Source: Mycobacteriales bacterium (GTDB lineage: Bacteria > Actinomycetota > Actinomycetes > Mycobacteriales > Mycobacteriaceae). From it: a stretch of 8,624 nt of DNA. Every line of letters begins with the position of its first letter. The stretch's first letter is position 1. Positions 1 to 6,161 of the stretch are shown here, piece after piece. The notes under the pieces were generated by a model, which saw only the letters and a list, made by a program, of their open reading frames with translations, was not told the DNA's origin and ran no database searches. The stretch covers positions 1 through 8,624 of the forward strand of contig JAHABL010000020.1 in the NCBI GenBank assembly GCA_018376445.1, in the 5' to 3' direction. The position numbers and the translations under genes are program-made.

Positions 1-168
1 CCGGTGGAAGAGCAAAGGCAAATCGTTGATTACCTTGTTCAACGGCTGAAAGGGATCGATGGTTTGATTACCGATTTGGATCGTCAGGTTGAGTTGTTGA
101 GGCGGTATCGCAAGCAGGTTATTAACGATGTGGTGACGGGCAAGGTCCGCGTTAGTGAGGAGGCATGA
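1..168 (+). CDS. hsdS: Type I restriction-modification specificity subunit (HsdS), C-terminal fragment
   Basis: The reading frame is open from the first base of the window and stops with TGA at 166-168, giving the last 55 residues of a protein that starts outside. It begins PVEEQRQIVDYL, continues through IDGLITDLDRQVELLRRYRK, and ends near VVTGKVRV. This is the usual end of HsdS proteins: a P-x-x-EQ-x-x-IV start to the distal conserved helix, a long amphipathic helix, then the VVTGK signature. In the family this helix pairs with the central conserved helix to space the two target-recognition domains and to dock HsdM. No recognition domain lies in the window, so DNA specificity cannot be guessed. 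The stop overlaps the hsdR start as ATGA (165-168), which implies translational coupling in one operon. HsdM is expected upstream, outside the window. Confidence 0.9.
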   Translation, partial: PVEEQRQIVDYLVQRLKGIDGLITDLDRQVELLRRYRKQVINDVVTGKVRVSEEA

Positions 169-3100
169 TGGATACGTCGGAGCGCAGGTTTGAGTCCGAG
201 ATCGAATACTGGCTGACTACCCAGGGATCGGATTTTGACCGGTTTGAGACGCGTGACCCGCAGGGTTTTGATCGCGAGCTGTGCCTGTATCCAGCTGACT
301 TGATTGAGTTCGTGAAAACAACGCAACCGGATCAATGGGCCAAACTGGAACGCACTTACCGGGGTAACGCGGAGCAGAAGTTTCTGAAGCGTGTCGCTGC
401 GCAGCTTGATCAGCGTGGTGTGATCGACGTGCTGCGCCGTGGCATTGAGGATGTGGGTGCTCGGTTCAAGCTGGTGTACTTCGCTCCCGGCACCGACTTG
501 AATGAGGTTCTTGCTGAAAAGTACTGGGCGAACGAGATGAGCATCGTGCGCCAGCTACGGTATTCAACGCGTAACGAGAACTCGGTTGACACGGTGCTGT
601 TGGTGAACGGCATCCCAGTGGTGACACTCGAGTTGAAAAATCAGCTGACTGGGCAGACCTATCGTGATGCGATCCGACAGTACAAGATGGACCGTTCCCC
701 GTCGGAAAAGCTCTTCGCCCTGGGTAAACGCGCGGTGGTACACTTTGCGGTTGACACCGATGAGGTGTGGATGACTACGAAACTTGCCGGCCAAGATACG
801 GTGTTCCTGCCGTTCAACCGTGGTTTCAGCAACGGTGCTGGTAATCCGCCGGTGGAGGGCAAGTTCAAGACGTCCTACTTGTGGGAGCAGGTGCTTGCGA
901 AAGACTCGTTGCTCGACATTCTGCACCGGTTCGTGCAGTTCGTGCCCGGCAAGACCCCTGAGGGGCGTCCGGCGAAGTCGAAAGACAAGGTGATCTTCCC
1001 GCGCTTCCACCAGCTCGATGCGGTCCGCAAACTCATCGCGGACGCGAAGGCGAACGGTGCTGGGCACAACTATTTGGTGCAGCATTCGGCGGGCTCGGGC
1101 AAGTCGAACACGATCGCGTGGCTCGCTCACCACTTATCGAATCTGCACGACGACCAGCAGCGGGTGGTGTTCGATTCGATCATCGTGATCACCGACCGGC
1201 GCGTGTTGGATAAGCAGCTCCAAGACACGGTGTTTTCGATGGATCACACAGCAGGCGTCGTCGTAAAGGTTGATAAGAACGCCCGCCAGCTCACTGATGC
1301 GCTGGGTCGGGGTGCTCGGATCATCATTTCGACGTTGCAGAAGTTCCCGTTCGTTGACGTGTCCAACATCGCGACGGCTGGGAAGCGGTTCGCGGTGATT
1401 GTGGATGAGGCACACTCGTCGCAGACCGGGCAGGCGTCTGAGCGGCTCAAGCAGGTGCTGGCTGACACTGTCCAAGCGGGTCAGGAGTCCGAGGCAGAGC
1501 TGCTGGATCGTTACGCTCGAGCTGAGGCTCAGGTAGAGGCCGAGGAGCTCGAGGTTGACGAACAGATCGCGGCGGATATGGCGACCCATGGACGGCAGGC
1601 GAACCTATCGTTCTTCGCGTTCACGGCCACCCCGAAGCAGAAGACCCTCGAAATCTTCGGCACCCCGACTCCTGGTGGCACGCCGCGCCCGTTCCATGTG
1701 TATTCGATGAAGCAGGCGATCGAGGAAGGATTCATCCTCGACGTGCTGGCAAATTACACCACCTACCAGACGTACTACAAGGTTGGTAAGGCCACCGCTG
1801 AGGATCCGGAGTACGCCAAGAAGCAGGCCAACAAGGCGCTGGGCAAATACTTAGCCCTGCATCCGCACAATCTGCGGCAAAAAGCCGAGATCATCATCGA
1901 GCACTTCCGCAGCAACGTGGCGCACAAGATCGGCGGCAAAGCCAAGGCAATGCTGGTGACCGGCTCCCGGTTGCACGCTGTGCGCTACTACTTCGCGTTC
2001 GCCAACTACATCAAAGCCAAGGGCTACACCGACCTGGGTGTGCTGGTGGCGTTCTCCGGCACCGTCGAAGACGATGGGCAGGACTACACCGAGGAGCAAC
2101 TCAACGGCTTCCCCGAAGCCGAGCTGCCCGATCGGTTCGACACCGGTGAGTACCAGATCCTGTTGGTGGCCGAGAAATACCAGACCGGATTCGACCAGCC
2201 CCTGCTACAGACCATGTATGTGGACAAGAAGCTCCACGGGGTCAAGGCCGTGCAGACCCTGTCGCGGATCAACCGGATGTGCCCGGGCAAATCAGATACG
2301 TTCGTGTTGGACTTCGTCAACAGCGCTGACGACATTCAGGCGGCGTTCCAAGACTATTACGTGTCGACCTCGATCAGCGAGGAAACCGACCCGAACATCG
2401 TCTACGACCTCTACCACCTGATCGCCTCCTACCAGCTGTGGCGAGACGAAGAGATCGACGGATTCGCGACCGTGTTCTTCAGAGAGCAAAAGCAGCAGAC
2501 CAACCTCGACTTCGGCAGGCTCAACGCCTACCTCGACCCTGCGGTCGGCCGCTTCGACGCGCTTGACGATGAGGAAAAGCTCGAGGTGCGCTCGGCGTTC
2601 AACAAGTTCAACCGCAACTACGAGTTCTTGACCCACATCATCCGCTTCGACGACGAGCAGCTGCATAAGTTCGCCGCATACGCGAAGCTGCTGACCCGCA
2701 AGCTCCACATCGACGGCGACCCTGCCCCACACCTGGATGATGAGGTCACCTTGCAGTACTACCGGCTCCAGTCGGTCTACGAGGGTTCCATCGACCTACA
2801 AGACCAGGTGGGTGAGTTGAACAACTCGCCCAAGCTGGGCATGCCCACCGAAGACGACCGCGAGCGACTCTCCAAGATCCTCGACTCCCTCAACGAACGA
2901 TGGGGCACCGAGTTCACCAACATGGACAAAGTGCTCGAACAGGTCGCCGACGACCTCGCCCAAGACAACGAGATCCAGCTGCGAGCCCATAATCCGCTCG
3001 ACCTGTTCAAGATCATCTACGACGAGAAGATGCCCGACGTCATGCTGGCGCGGATGACCCAGAATCACGACTTCTCCATGAAGTACCTGTCGGACAAAGC

Positions 3101-3194
3101 CTTCCGCGCCGACGTGGACGCGATCCTGCTCCCGCTCATCCACGACCGTCTCAACCGACCCCGGCACGAGGACAGCCAGCGAGACGGCTCCTGA
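165..3194 (+). CDS. hsdR: Type I restriction enzyme R subunit (HsdR), complete
   Basis: This 1009-residue protein is the motor and nuclease subunit of a type I restriction complex, which translocates unmodified DNA using ATP and cuts it at a distance. The N-terminal PD-(D/E)xK nuclease shows D142, then E156-L-K158, followed by a QY pair in DAIRQYK; the 14-residue D-to-E spacing resembles EcoR124I-type subunits. The superfamily 2 helicase motor follows: Walker A HSAGSGKSN (307-315), DEAH (414-417), FTATP (486-490), QTGFDQP (673-679) and motif VI QTLSRINR (697-704). The rest is the helical C-terminal region that contacts the methyltransferase core. Length and motif set look intact. The start is the first ATG of ATGATG, overlapping the hsdS stop; the second ATG (168) would cost one residue. 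Codon choice is more mixed in the first half than in the second. Confidence 0.97.
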   Translation: MMDTSERRFESEIEYWLTTQGSDFDRFETRDPQGFDRELCLYPADLIEFVKTTQPDQWAKLERTYRGNAEQKFLKRVAAQLDQRGVIDVLRRGIEDVGARFKLVYFAPGTDLNEVLAEKYWANEMSIVRQLRYSTRNENSVDTVLLVNGIPVVTLELKNQLTGQTYRDAIRQYKMDRSPSEKLFALGKRAVVHFAVDTDEVWMTTKLAGQDTVFLPFNRGFSNGAGNPPVEGKFKTSYLWEQVLAKDSLLDILHRFVQFVPGKTPEGRPAKSKDKVIFPRFHQLDAVRKLIADAKANGAGHNYLVQHSAGSGKSNTIAWLAHHLSNLHDDQQRVVFDSIIVITDRRVLDKQLQDTVFSMDHTAGVVVKVDKNARQLTDALGRGARIIISTLQKFPFVDVSNIATAGKRFAVIVDEAHSSQTGQASERLKQVLADTVQAGQESEAELLDRYARAEAQVEAEELEVDEQIAADMATHGRQANLSFFAFTATPKQKTLEIFGTPTPGGTPRPFHVYSMKQAIEEGFILDVLANYTTYQTYYKVGKATAEDPEYAKKQANKALGKYLALHPHNLRQKAEIIIEHFRSNVAHKIGGKAKAMLVTGSRLHAVRYYFAFANYIKAKGYTDLGVLVAFSGTVEDDGQDYTEEQLNGFPEAELPDRFDTGEYQILLVAEKYQTGFDQPLLQTMYVDKKLHGVKAVQTLSRINRMCPGKSDTFVLDFVNSADDIQAAFQDYYVSTSISEETDPNIVYDLYHLIASYQLWRDEEIDGFATVFFREQKQQTNLDFGRLNAYLDPAVGRFDALDDEEKLEVRSAFNKFNRNYEFLTHIIRFDDEQLHKFAAYAKLLTRKLHIDGDPAPHLDDEVTLQYYRLQSVYEGSIDLQDQVGELNNSPKLGMPTEDDRERLSKILDSLNERWGTEFTNMDKVLEQVADDLAQDNEIQLRAHNPLDLFKIIYDEKMPDVMLARMTQNHDFSMKYLSDKAFRADVDAILLPLIHDRLNRPRHEDSQRDGS

Positions 3195-3203
3195 TCCGTA
3201 GAC

Positions 3204-3242
3204 TTGCACCAGTTAACTTCACGTGTTAGCTTAGTTGCTAAC
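3204..3242 (+). promoter_or_regulatory. Candidate promoter and operator of the XRE regulator gene
   Basis: A perfect inverted repeat, GTTAGC (3225-3230), TTAGTT spacer, GCTAAC (3237-3242), sits 21 bases before the regulator start. A -35-like TTGCAC (3204-3209) lies 17 bases before a -10-like TAGCTT (3227-3232), so the palindrome would overlap the -10 box. This is the classic position for repression by a dimeric HTH protein. Further CACGT/ACGTG arms flank it, and a GTTAAC half-site-like palindrome lies at 3212-3217. The palindrome is seen directly. The promoter boxes are a weak match, and binding by the adjacent XRE protein is inferred, supported by the near-copy at 4353-4370. Confidence 0.65.
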
Positions 3243-3263
3243 AGACGTGAGGAGGCTGTTCCA

Positions 3264-3641
3264 ATGACCAAATCAGAGAGCTTCGGTGCCTTCCTGGAAG
3301 CACATAGGAAGACGCAGGGCTTAACCATGCGCAAATTCGCGGACGCCATCGGTGTGACCGCTCCATACCTGAGTGACATCGAGAAAGGGCGCCGCGCTGC
3401 CCCGGACGGCAAGCTGGGGGACATCGCCGAGACATTGCGACTCTCCCGCTCCGAGAGGGAGCGGATGTATGACCTGGCAGCATTGACTCGCGAGAACCAG
3501 GTGTCTACCGACCTGTCGGGCTACATTATGCAAACCGACATGGCTCGCGTCGCTCTTCGCCGGGCGAAAGAACATGACCTGAGTGACCAGCAGTGGCGGG
3601 ACATCATCGACATCATTGAAGGCGGGGAAGCTGACCAGTGA
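3264..3641 (+). CDS. XRE-family transcriptional regulator (ImmR-like repressor)
   Basis: This 125-residue protein has a lambda-repressor/Cro-type helix-turn-helix at about residues 8-62: LTMRKFADAIGVTAPYLSDIEKG fits the family pattern, with the recognition helix around VTAPYLSDIE. The C-terminal half is helical and charged and has no recognised domain. The ATG at 3264 is preferred because GAGGAGG at 3250-3255 lies about 8 bases before it. The frame also opens at an ATG at 3204, but those 20 extra residues would run through the promoter and palindrome. Its stop overlaps the GTG start of a metallopeptidase gene, the arrangement seen for ImmR/ImmA in ICEBs1 and many prophages, where the repressor holds the element quiet until the protease cuts it. 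The palindromes at 3225-3242 and 4353-4370 are its likely operators. Family membership is firm; the target sites are inferred. Confidence 0.92.
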   Translation: MTKSESFGAFLEAHRKTQGLTMRKFADAIGVTAPYLSDIEKGRRAAPDGKLGDIAETLRLSRSERERMYDLAALTRENQVSTDLSGYIMQTDMARVALRRAKEHDLSDQQWRDIIDIIEGGEADQ

Positions 3642-4312
3642 GCCTTGACCCCAAATACCTCAGTAAGGAGCGACTCGAGGCTCGCGCAGAGAAGGAGCTC
3701 GAGAAATTCGCCGGTGGCGCTCAACTGGTGGCGCCTATCCCGCTCGACGTCGACAGCTTCGCCGAGTTTCACCTGGGAGCGGCACTGGACTATCAGCGGC
3801 TTTCGTCGGACGGCAGCGTGCTTGGAATGTCGATCTTCCAGGAGCTGTCCATCCCTGTCTTCGAGTCTACCGGCGCAAGGGTTGACATCGTTTTTCCAGA
3901 ACGAACAATCGTTATCGACGACGATGCCTTGCGTGACTCCCCGGACAGTCGACTGCGTTTCACGATTGCCCATGAGTGCGCTCACCTCCTCCTGCATCGG
4001 CATATCTACTACCGAGACCCTCGGATGAAGTGCAAGGGAGGAACAGGGTATCGCCCGTTCACTACTACCTCGGAGGGCGTTCGCGCCGACAACAAGGTAG
4101 ACCGCGCCGAGTTCCAAGCCAACTACCTCGGGGCTGCGCTGCTCATGCCCCGCGACCCGTTCTCGCAGGCATTCACCGAGCTTGCCCCCGAAGGCTGGCG
4201 ATCATTGGATGAGCGACGCAAGCGCCGTGTTGTCCGGGAACTCGCTAGGACTTTCGAGGTTTCTAAGCAGGCTGCCGCAATCCGCATCAAGAACCTGAAG
4301 CTCGCCGCGTAA
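3638..4312 (+). CDS. ImmA/IrrE-family metallopeptidase
   Basis: This 224-residue protein carries the zinc peptidase signature HECAH (residues 112-116) within FTIAHECAHLLLH. A downstream E158 in AEFQANYLGAALLMP is the likely third metal ligand; the E-x2-AN-x2-A-x2-LLMP pattern is typical of ImmA/IrrE (former DUF955) proteins. Such proteases cleave a partner XRE regulator and so switch on element genes or a stress response. The N-terminal 100 residues resemble the usual substrate-side extension, and no membrane segment is seen. The GTG start overlaps the TGA of the regulator gene as GTGA, which points to coupled translation and a 1:1 functional pair. A C-terminal segment (about 185-224, ERRKRRVVRELARTFEVSKQAAAIRIKNL) looks like a small winged or HTH-like helical region, as in other family members. 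What triggers its activity cannot be read from the sequence. Confidence 0.92.
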   Translation: MSLDPKYLSKERLEARAEKELEKFAGGAQLVAPIPLDVDSFAEFHLGAALDYQRLSSDGSVLGMSIFQELSIPVFESTGARVDIVFPERTIVIDDDALRDSPDSRLRFTIAHECAHLLLHRHIYYRDPRMKCKGGTGYRPFTTTSEGVRADNKVDRAEFQANYLGAALLMPRDPFSQAFTELAPEGWRSLDERRKRRVVRELARTFEVSKQAAAIRIKNLKLAA

Positions 4313-4340
4313 TTCATTCGCTACGAGTCGGGTTCTCTTT

Positions 4341-4384
4341 TTTACCCATTTTGTAAGCAACTTAGCTAACTAGTGAATGGGAGG
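4341..4384 (+). promoter_or_regulatory. Candidate early-operon promoter, second operator copy and ribosome binding site
   Basis: The 18-bp segment 4353-4370 reads GTAAGC-AACTTA-GCTAAC, an imperfect palindrome. Its reverse complement matches the palindrome at 3225-3242 at 16 of 18 positions, including the spacer. It sits 18 bases before the ATG of the next gene (4389). A weak -35-like TTTACC (4341-4346) and -10-like TAGCTA (4363-4368) are 16 bases apart, so the operator would again cover the -10 region. GGGAGG (4379-4384) serves as the ribosome binding site for the ATG at 4389. The repeat is seen directly; the promoter boxes are tentative. Confidence 0.6.
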
Positions 4385-4388
4385 TGTT

Positions 4389-4559
4389 ATGGAAACAGTA
4401 AAGAACGCGGGAGGCAAAACGATTTGCCGTGTCGACCTAGAGCGTAGGCAGATCGAGATCGTCCATAAGGGATGCCTCTCCCGGCTCTGGTTCGACGACT
4501 GCGGGGGCTTTCATCAATGTCACGAACGACGGCCCCTACCTGAACCGCACTATCGATAA
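4389..4559 (+). CDS. Small early-region protein, probably frameshifted
   Basis: The frame as it stands gives 56 residues, METVKNAGGKTICRVDLE through HYR. GGGAGG lies four bases before the ATG at 4389; a second in-frame ATG at 4377 lies before that ribosome site and is less likely. The first two thirds (GKTICRVDLERRQIEIVHKGC) resemble small conserved proteins found at the start of phage and ICE early regions; I know no function for them. After the run of five Gs at 4503-4507 the codon use in this frame turns poor. The neighbouring frame instead continues as FINVTNDGPYLNRTIDNPL to a stop at 4576-4578 with strongly C-ending codons. Removing one G joins both halves into a 62-residue protein. It may be a broken gene, a homopolymer sequencing error, or a shift made during translation. 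It would be the first gene under the second operator. Confidence 0.6.
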   Translation: METVKNAGGKTICRVDLERRQIEIVHKGCLSRLWFDDCGGFHQCHERRPLPEPHYR

Positions 4560-4578
4560 CCCACTGAAACACAACTGA
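4504..4578 (+). other. Displaced 3' part of the small early gene in the +1 frame
   Basis: This stretch reads GAFINVTNDGPYLNRTIDNPLKHN and then TGA. Nearly all codons end in C or G (ATC, GTC, AAC, GAC, GGC, CCC, TAC, CTG), as in neighbouring genes. The overlapping frame of 4389-4559 uses CAT, CAA, TGT, CGA and CTA here. There is no start codon with a ribosome site of its own, so it is best read as the original C-terminus of the gene that starts at 4389. Confidence 0.55.
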
Positions 4579-4597
4579 ATACCGACATAAACAGTTC

Positions 4598-4723
4598 GAT
4601 CCGCAGAACCGCTAGACGGGCAAGGATCACGCATCACCTCGACTTTGAGGCGCGTGAACCTGCCCGTCTTGCCGTTTCTGCGGCGTTGCGGACTCCTGCG
4701 GATCCCAATCCGACAGGAGATCC
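4598..4723 (+). ncRNA. Nested stem-loop element upstream of the sigma-like gene (structured leader or small RNA candidate)
   Basis: The gap between the small gene and the sigma-like gene folds strongly. CCGCAGAA (4601-4608) pairs with TTCTGCGG (4676-4683). After a small internal loop, AGACGGGCA (4614-4622) pairs with TGCCCGTCT (4661-4669). Inside these are CACGC (4628-4632) with GCGTG (4652-4656), and CCTC (4637-4640) with GAGG (4647-4650) closing a six-base loop. No T run follows, so it is not a simple terminator. A competing pairing exists: GATCCGCAG (4598-4606) is fully complementary to CTGCGGATC (4696-4704). The GGATC of the latter (4700-4704) can also pair with GATCC (4719-4723), which touches the ribosome site of the next gene. 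The pairings are seen directly; a regulatory role is inferred. A DNA-level role (a replication or transfer hairpin) is also possible. Confidence 0.5.
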
Positions 4724-4726
4724 CCA

Positions 4727-5506
4727 ATGTCCAAGCGTACGGACGCGCAGGAAACGCAGAACAACAACGCTGCGCTCACAATCCGCTTTAGGCACGAAGC
4801 CGACAACAACAAGCATGAATCCGTCACCGACGTCTACGAGATCGACTCTGGTGAGTTTGCCGTGATGGTGGAAACCGACCGGCGTGAACGCGCCGAACAG
4901 GCAGGCCGTCCGGTCGATGAGATCAAGCCGAGGTATCCGCAGCAGATTCTCGATGAACTGGCTCGGCAGGAAGAGGCCGTCTTCCACGAGGCCTATCGGG
5001 GTGATCGTGGCCCCGGCGCTCGCAAGTGCAGCTGCGGTGCCGGGTGCGGTCCGCGCCGTGGCTGCCGGGTGCCGAAAAACGCGCCGTGGTCGCTCGACTG
5101 GTTCATGGAGATCGACCGTGAACCGGAATTCGTTGTTGACAAGTCCGACGATCCATCTGCGGTTGTCGAGGATATCACCGCGTCGCCCGAAGACCAACTG
5201 ATCGCCGCTGAAGACACCACTCGGAAGGCCCGCGAATTCCAAGCGCTGCGGGAGGCGATCGCTGGCCTGGAGGGCAAGCACAAACAAGTGATGGAGCTGA
5301 TGCTCGCCGACGCGGACATGAAGCAGTCTGACGTTGCCCGCGCCCTGGGCCTGTCGCGAGCCCGGGTCTCACAACTGTTCAAGGAAGCAGCTGCGGTCCT
5401 TCGCGCAGCGGTGGAGGCGACGCGATTTAACACTTCCGATGGTGTCGGCAGTGGGGTGAAGGGAGCAGCCACCCGGGCCACTCCCACCAGTAAGGAAGGC
5501 AGGTGA
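4727..5506 (+). CDS. Sigma-70 region 4-like HTH protein with cysteine cluster
   Basis: This 259-residue protein has a sigma region 4-type helix-turn-helix near its C-terminus: about residues 180-228, with LEGKHKQVMELMLADADMKQ leading into SDVARALGLSRARVSQLFKE (201-220). Such proteins are common in phage and ICE early regions and probably act as accessory sigma-like or transcription-activating factors. There is no clear region 2 for -10 recognition, so it is not a standard ECF sigma factor. The middle holds C101-x-C103-x3-C107-x5-C113 in a basic stretch, which could bind a metal; this is unusual for the group as I know it. The N-terminal 90 residues are acidic and charged, and the C-terminal tail (235-259) is probably disordered. 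AGGAGA (4715-4720) lies six bases before the ATG. The stop overlaps the GTG start of the next gene. Confidence 0.78.
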   Translation: MSKRTDAQETQNNNAALTIRFRHEADNNKHESVTDVYEIDSGEFAVMVETDRRERAEQAGRPVDEIKPRYPQQILDELARQEEAVFHEAYRGDRGPGARKCSCGAGCGPRRGCRVPKNAPWSLDWFMEIDREPEFVVDKSDDPSAVVEDITASPEDQLIAAEDTTRKAREFQALREAIAGLEGKHKQVMELMLADADMKQSDVARALGLSRARVSQLFKEAAAVLRAAVEATRFNTSDGVGSGVKGAATRATPTSKEGR

Positions 5507-5757
5507 AGGAGATGACCCAGCATCGGCTCAAGCTCCATATCGCCAAGCACATCCCCGATGATCCGGGGATCGTCGGCACCCGCACAGTCACCCTGCGCGA
5601 ACGCATCATGCGCAAGCTCCTGGGCCGCAAGCAGCGCGTCACCATCGTCGTGCCCGGCAACTCGGTCAAACAGATCGACATCGCCGAAACCGACGACGAT
5701 CTGATGGCGCTGGCCGACGCGGTCGGCGTCACCCACAAGGGCGGTGATGCGGCGTGA
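5503..5757 (+). CDS. Small conserved hypothetical protein of the early region
   Basis: This is an 84-residue protein that I cannot assign to a named family. The N-terminal half is basic (RLKLHIAKHIPDD, then TLRERIMRKLLGRKQ). The middle, RVTIVVPGNSVKQIDIAE, looks like a beta-strand pair. The end is acidic, then helical. No membrane segment or catalytic motif is seen. The GTG at 5503 forms a GTGA overlap with the preceding stop and has AAGGA (5492-5496) six bases upstream. An ATG at 5512 is possible but would abut its purine stretch with no spacer. Tight packing between the sigma-like gene and the next hypothetical shows that it is a co-translated member of the replication operon. Confidence 0.75.
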   Translation: MKEMTQHRLKLHIAKHIPDDPGIVGTRTVTLRERIMRKLLGRKQRVTIVVPGNSVKQIDIAETDDDLMALADAVGVTHKGGDAA

Positions 5758-6161
5758 ATGTCACCGACGCGAACAAGCACATCGCGGCACTCAACCGGAT
5801 CGCCGAAGGCGTGACCATGCTCGCGGCCGCGATCGAGGAGACCGCGTGGGGCTCATTTGAGGATCATGCCGAGATGCCTGGTGCGCGTCCGATCGCCGCC
5901 GCCGGGCTCGCCCAACCCGACCTTGAGCAAGCAGCCGCCGAGTACGAGGCCACCCACCAGCAGTCACCCGAACCCGCACCTGAGCCGGATCCGGTGTCGC
6001 TGGCGCAGGTGCGTGGGGTGCTCGCCGGGCTCTCCAGCCAAGGCTTGACCGAGCAGATACGTGAGCTGATCGTCGCCACCGGCGCAGACAAGTTGTCGGT
6101 GGTCGACCCGGCCAAATACTCGTGGCTGCTCGACAAGGCGAAGGAGCTGTCCGATGCCTGA
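5754..6161 (+). CDS. Conserved hypothetical protein of phage/ICE replication modules
   Basis: This 135-residue protein has a helical N-terminus (about 1-30), a variable middle with a Pro/Glu-rich linker (71-80), and a compact C-terminal segment (81-133) running SLAQVRGVLAGLSSQGLTEQ and then IRELIVATGADKLSVVDPAKY. That C-terminal pattern recurs in small phage proteins placed just before DUF2800 genes. Some database entries carry the misleading label 'rRNA biogenesis protein rrp5', which I would not transfer. The role is unknown; position suggests an accessory part in element DNA replication or recombination. The GTG start overlaps the upstream stop as GTGA, and the stop lies eight bases inside the DUF2800 gene, so translation is coupled on both sides. 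Confidence 0.75.
   Translation: MNVTDANKHIAALNRIAEGVTMLAAAIEETAWGSFEDHAEMPGARPIAAAGLAQPDLEQAAAEYEATHQQSPEPAPEPDPVSLAQVRGVLAGLSSQGLTEQIRELIVATGADKLSVVDPAKYSWLLDKAKELSDA

Noticed and set aside
564..1133. Minus-strand open frames opposite hsdR, including 564-1133 and 1134-1589
   Set aside because: They lie opposite conserved HsdR motifs in a high-GC gene and have no recognisable product or ribosome site; they are shadows.
3204..3263. Upstream ATG at 3204 as the start of the XRE regulator
   Set aside because: The extra 20 residues are translated from the likely promoter and palindromic operator, and a good ribosome site (GAGGAGG) precedes the ATG at 3264.
4329..4347. GGGT...ACCC with a T-rich middle as a terminator after the metallopeptidase gene
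   Set aside because: The stem is only four base pairs and the T run lies in the loop rather than after the stem.
4377..4388. ATG at 4377 as the start of the small early gene
   Set aside because: It overlaps the GGGAGG site that properly serves the ATG at 4389 and has no purine-rich site of its own.
4601..4683. Reading the nested stem-loop as an intrinsic terminator of the small early gene
   Set aside because: No T run follows the stem, and the fold has large internal loops and nested arms, unlike a simple terminator.
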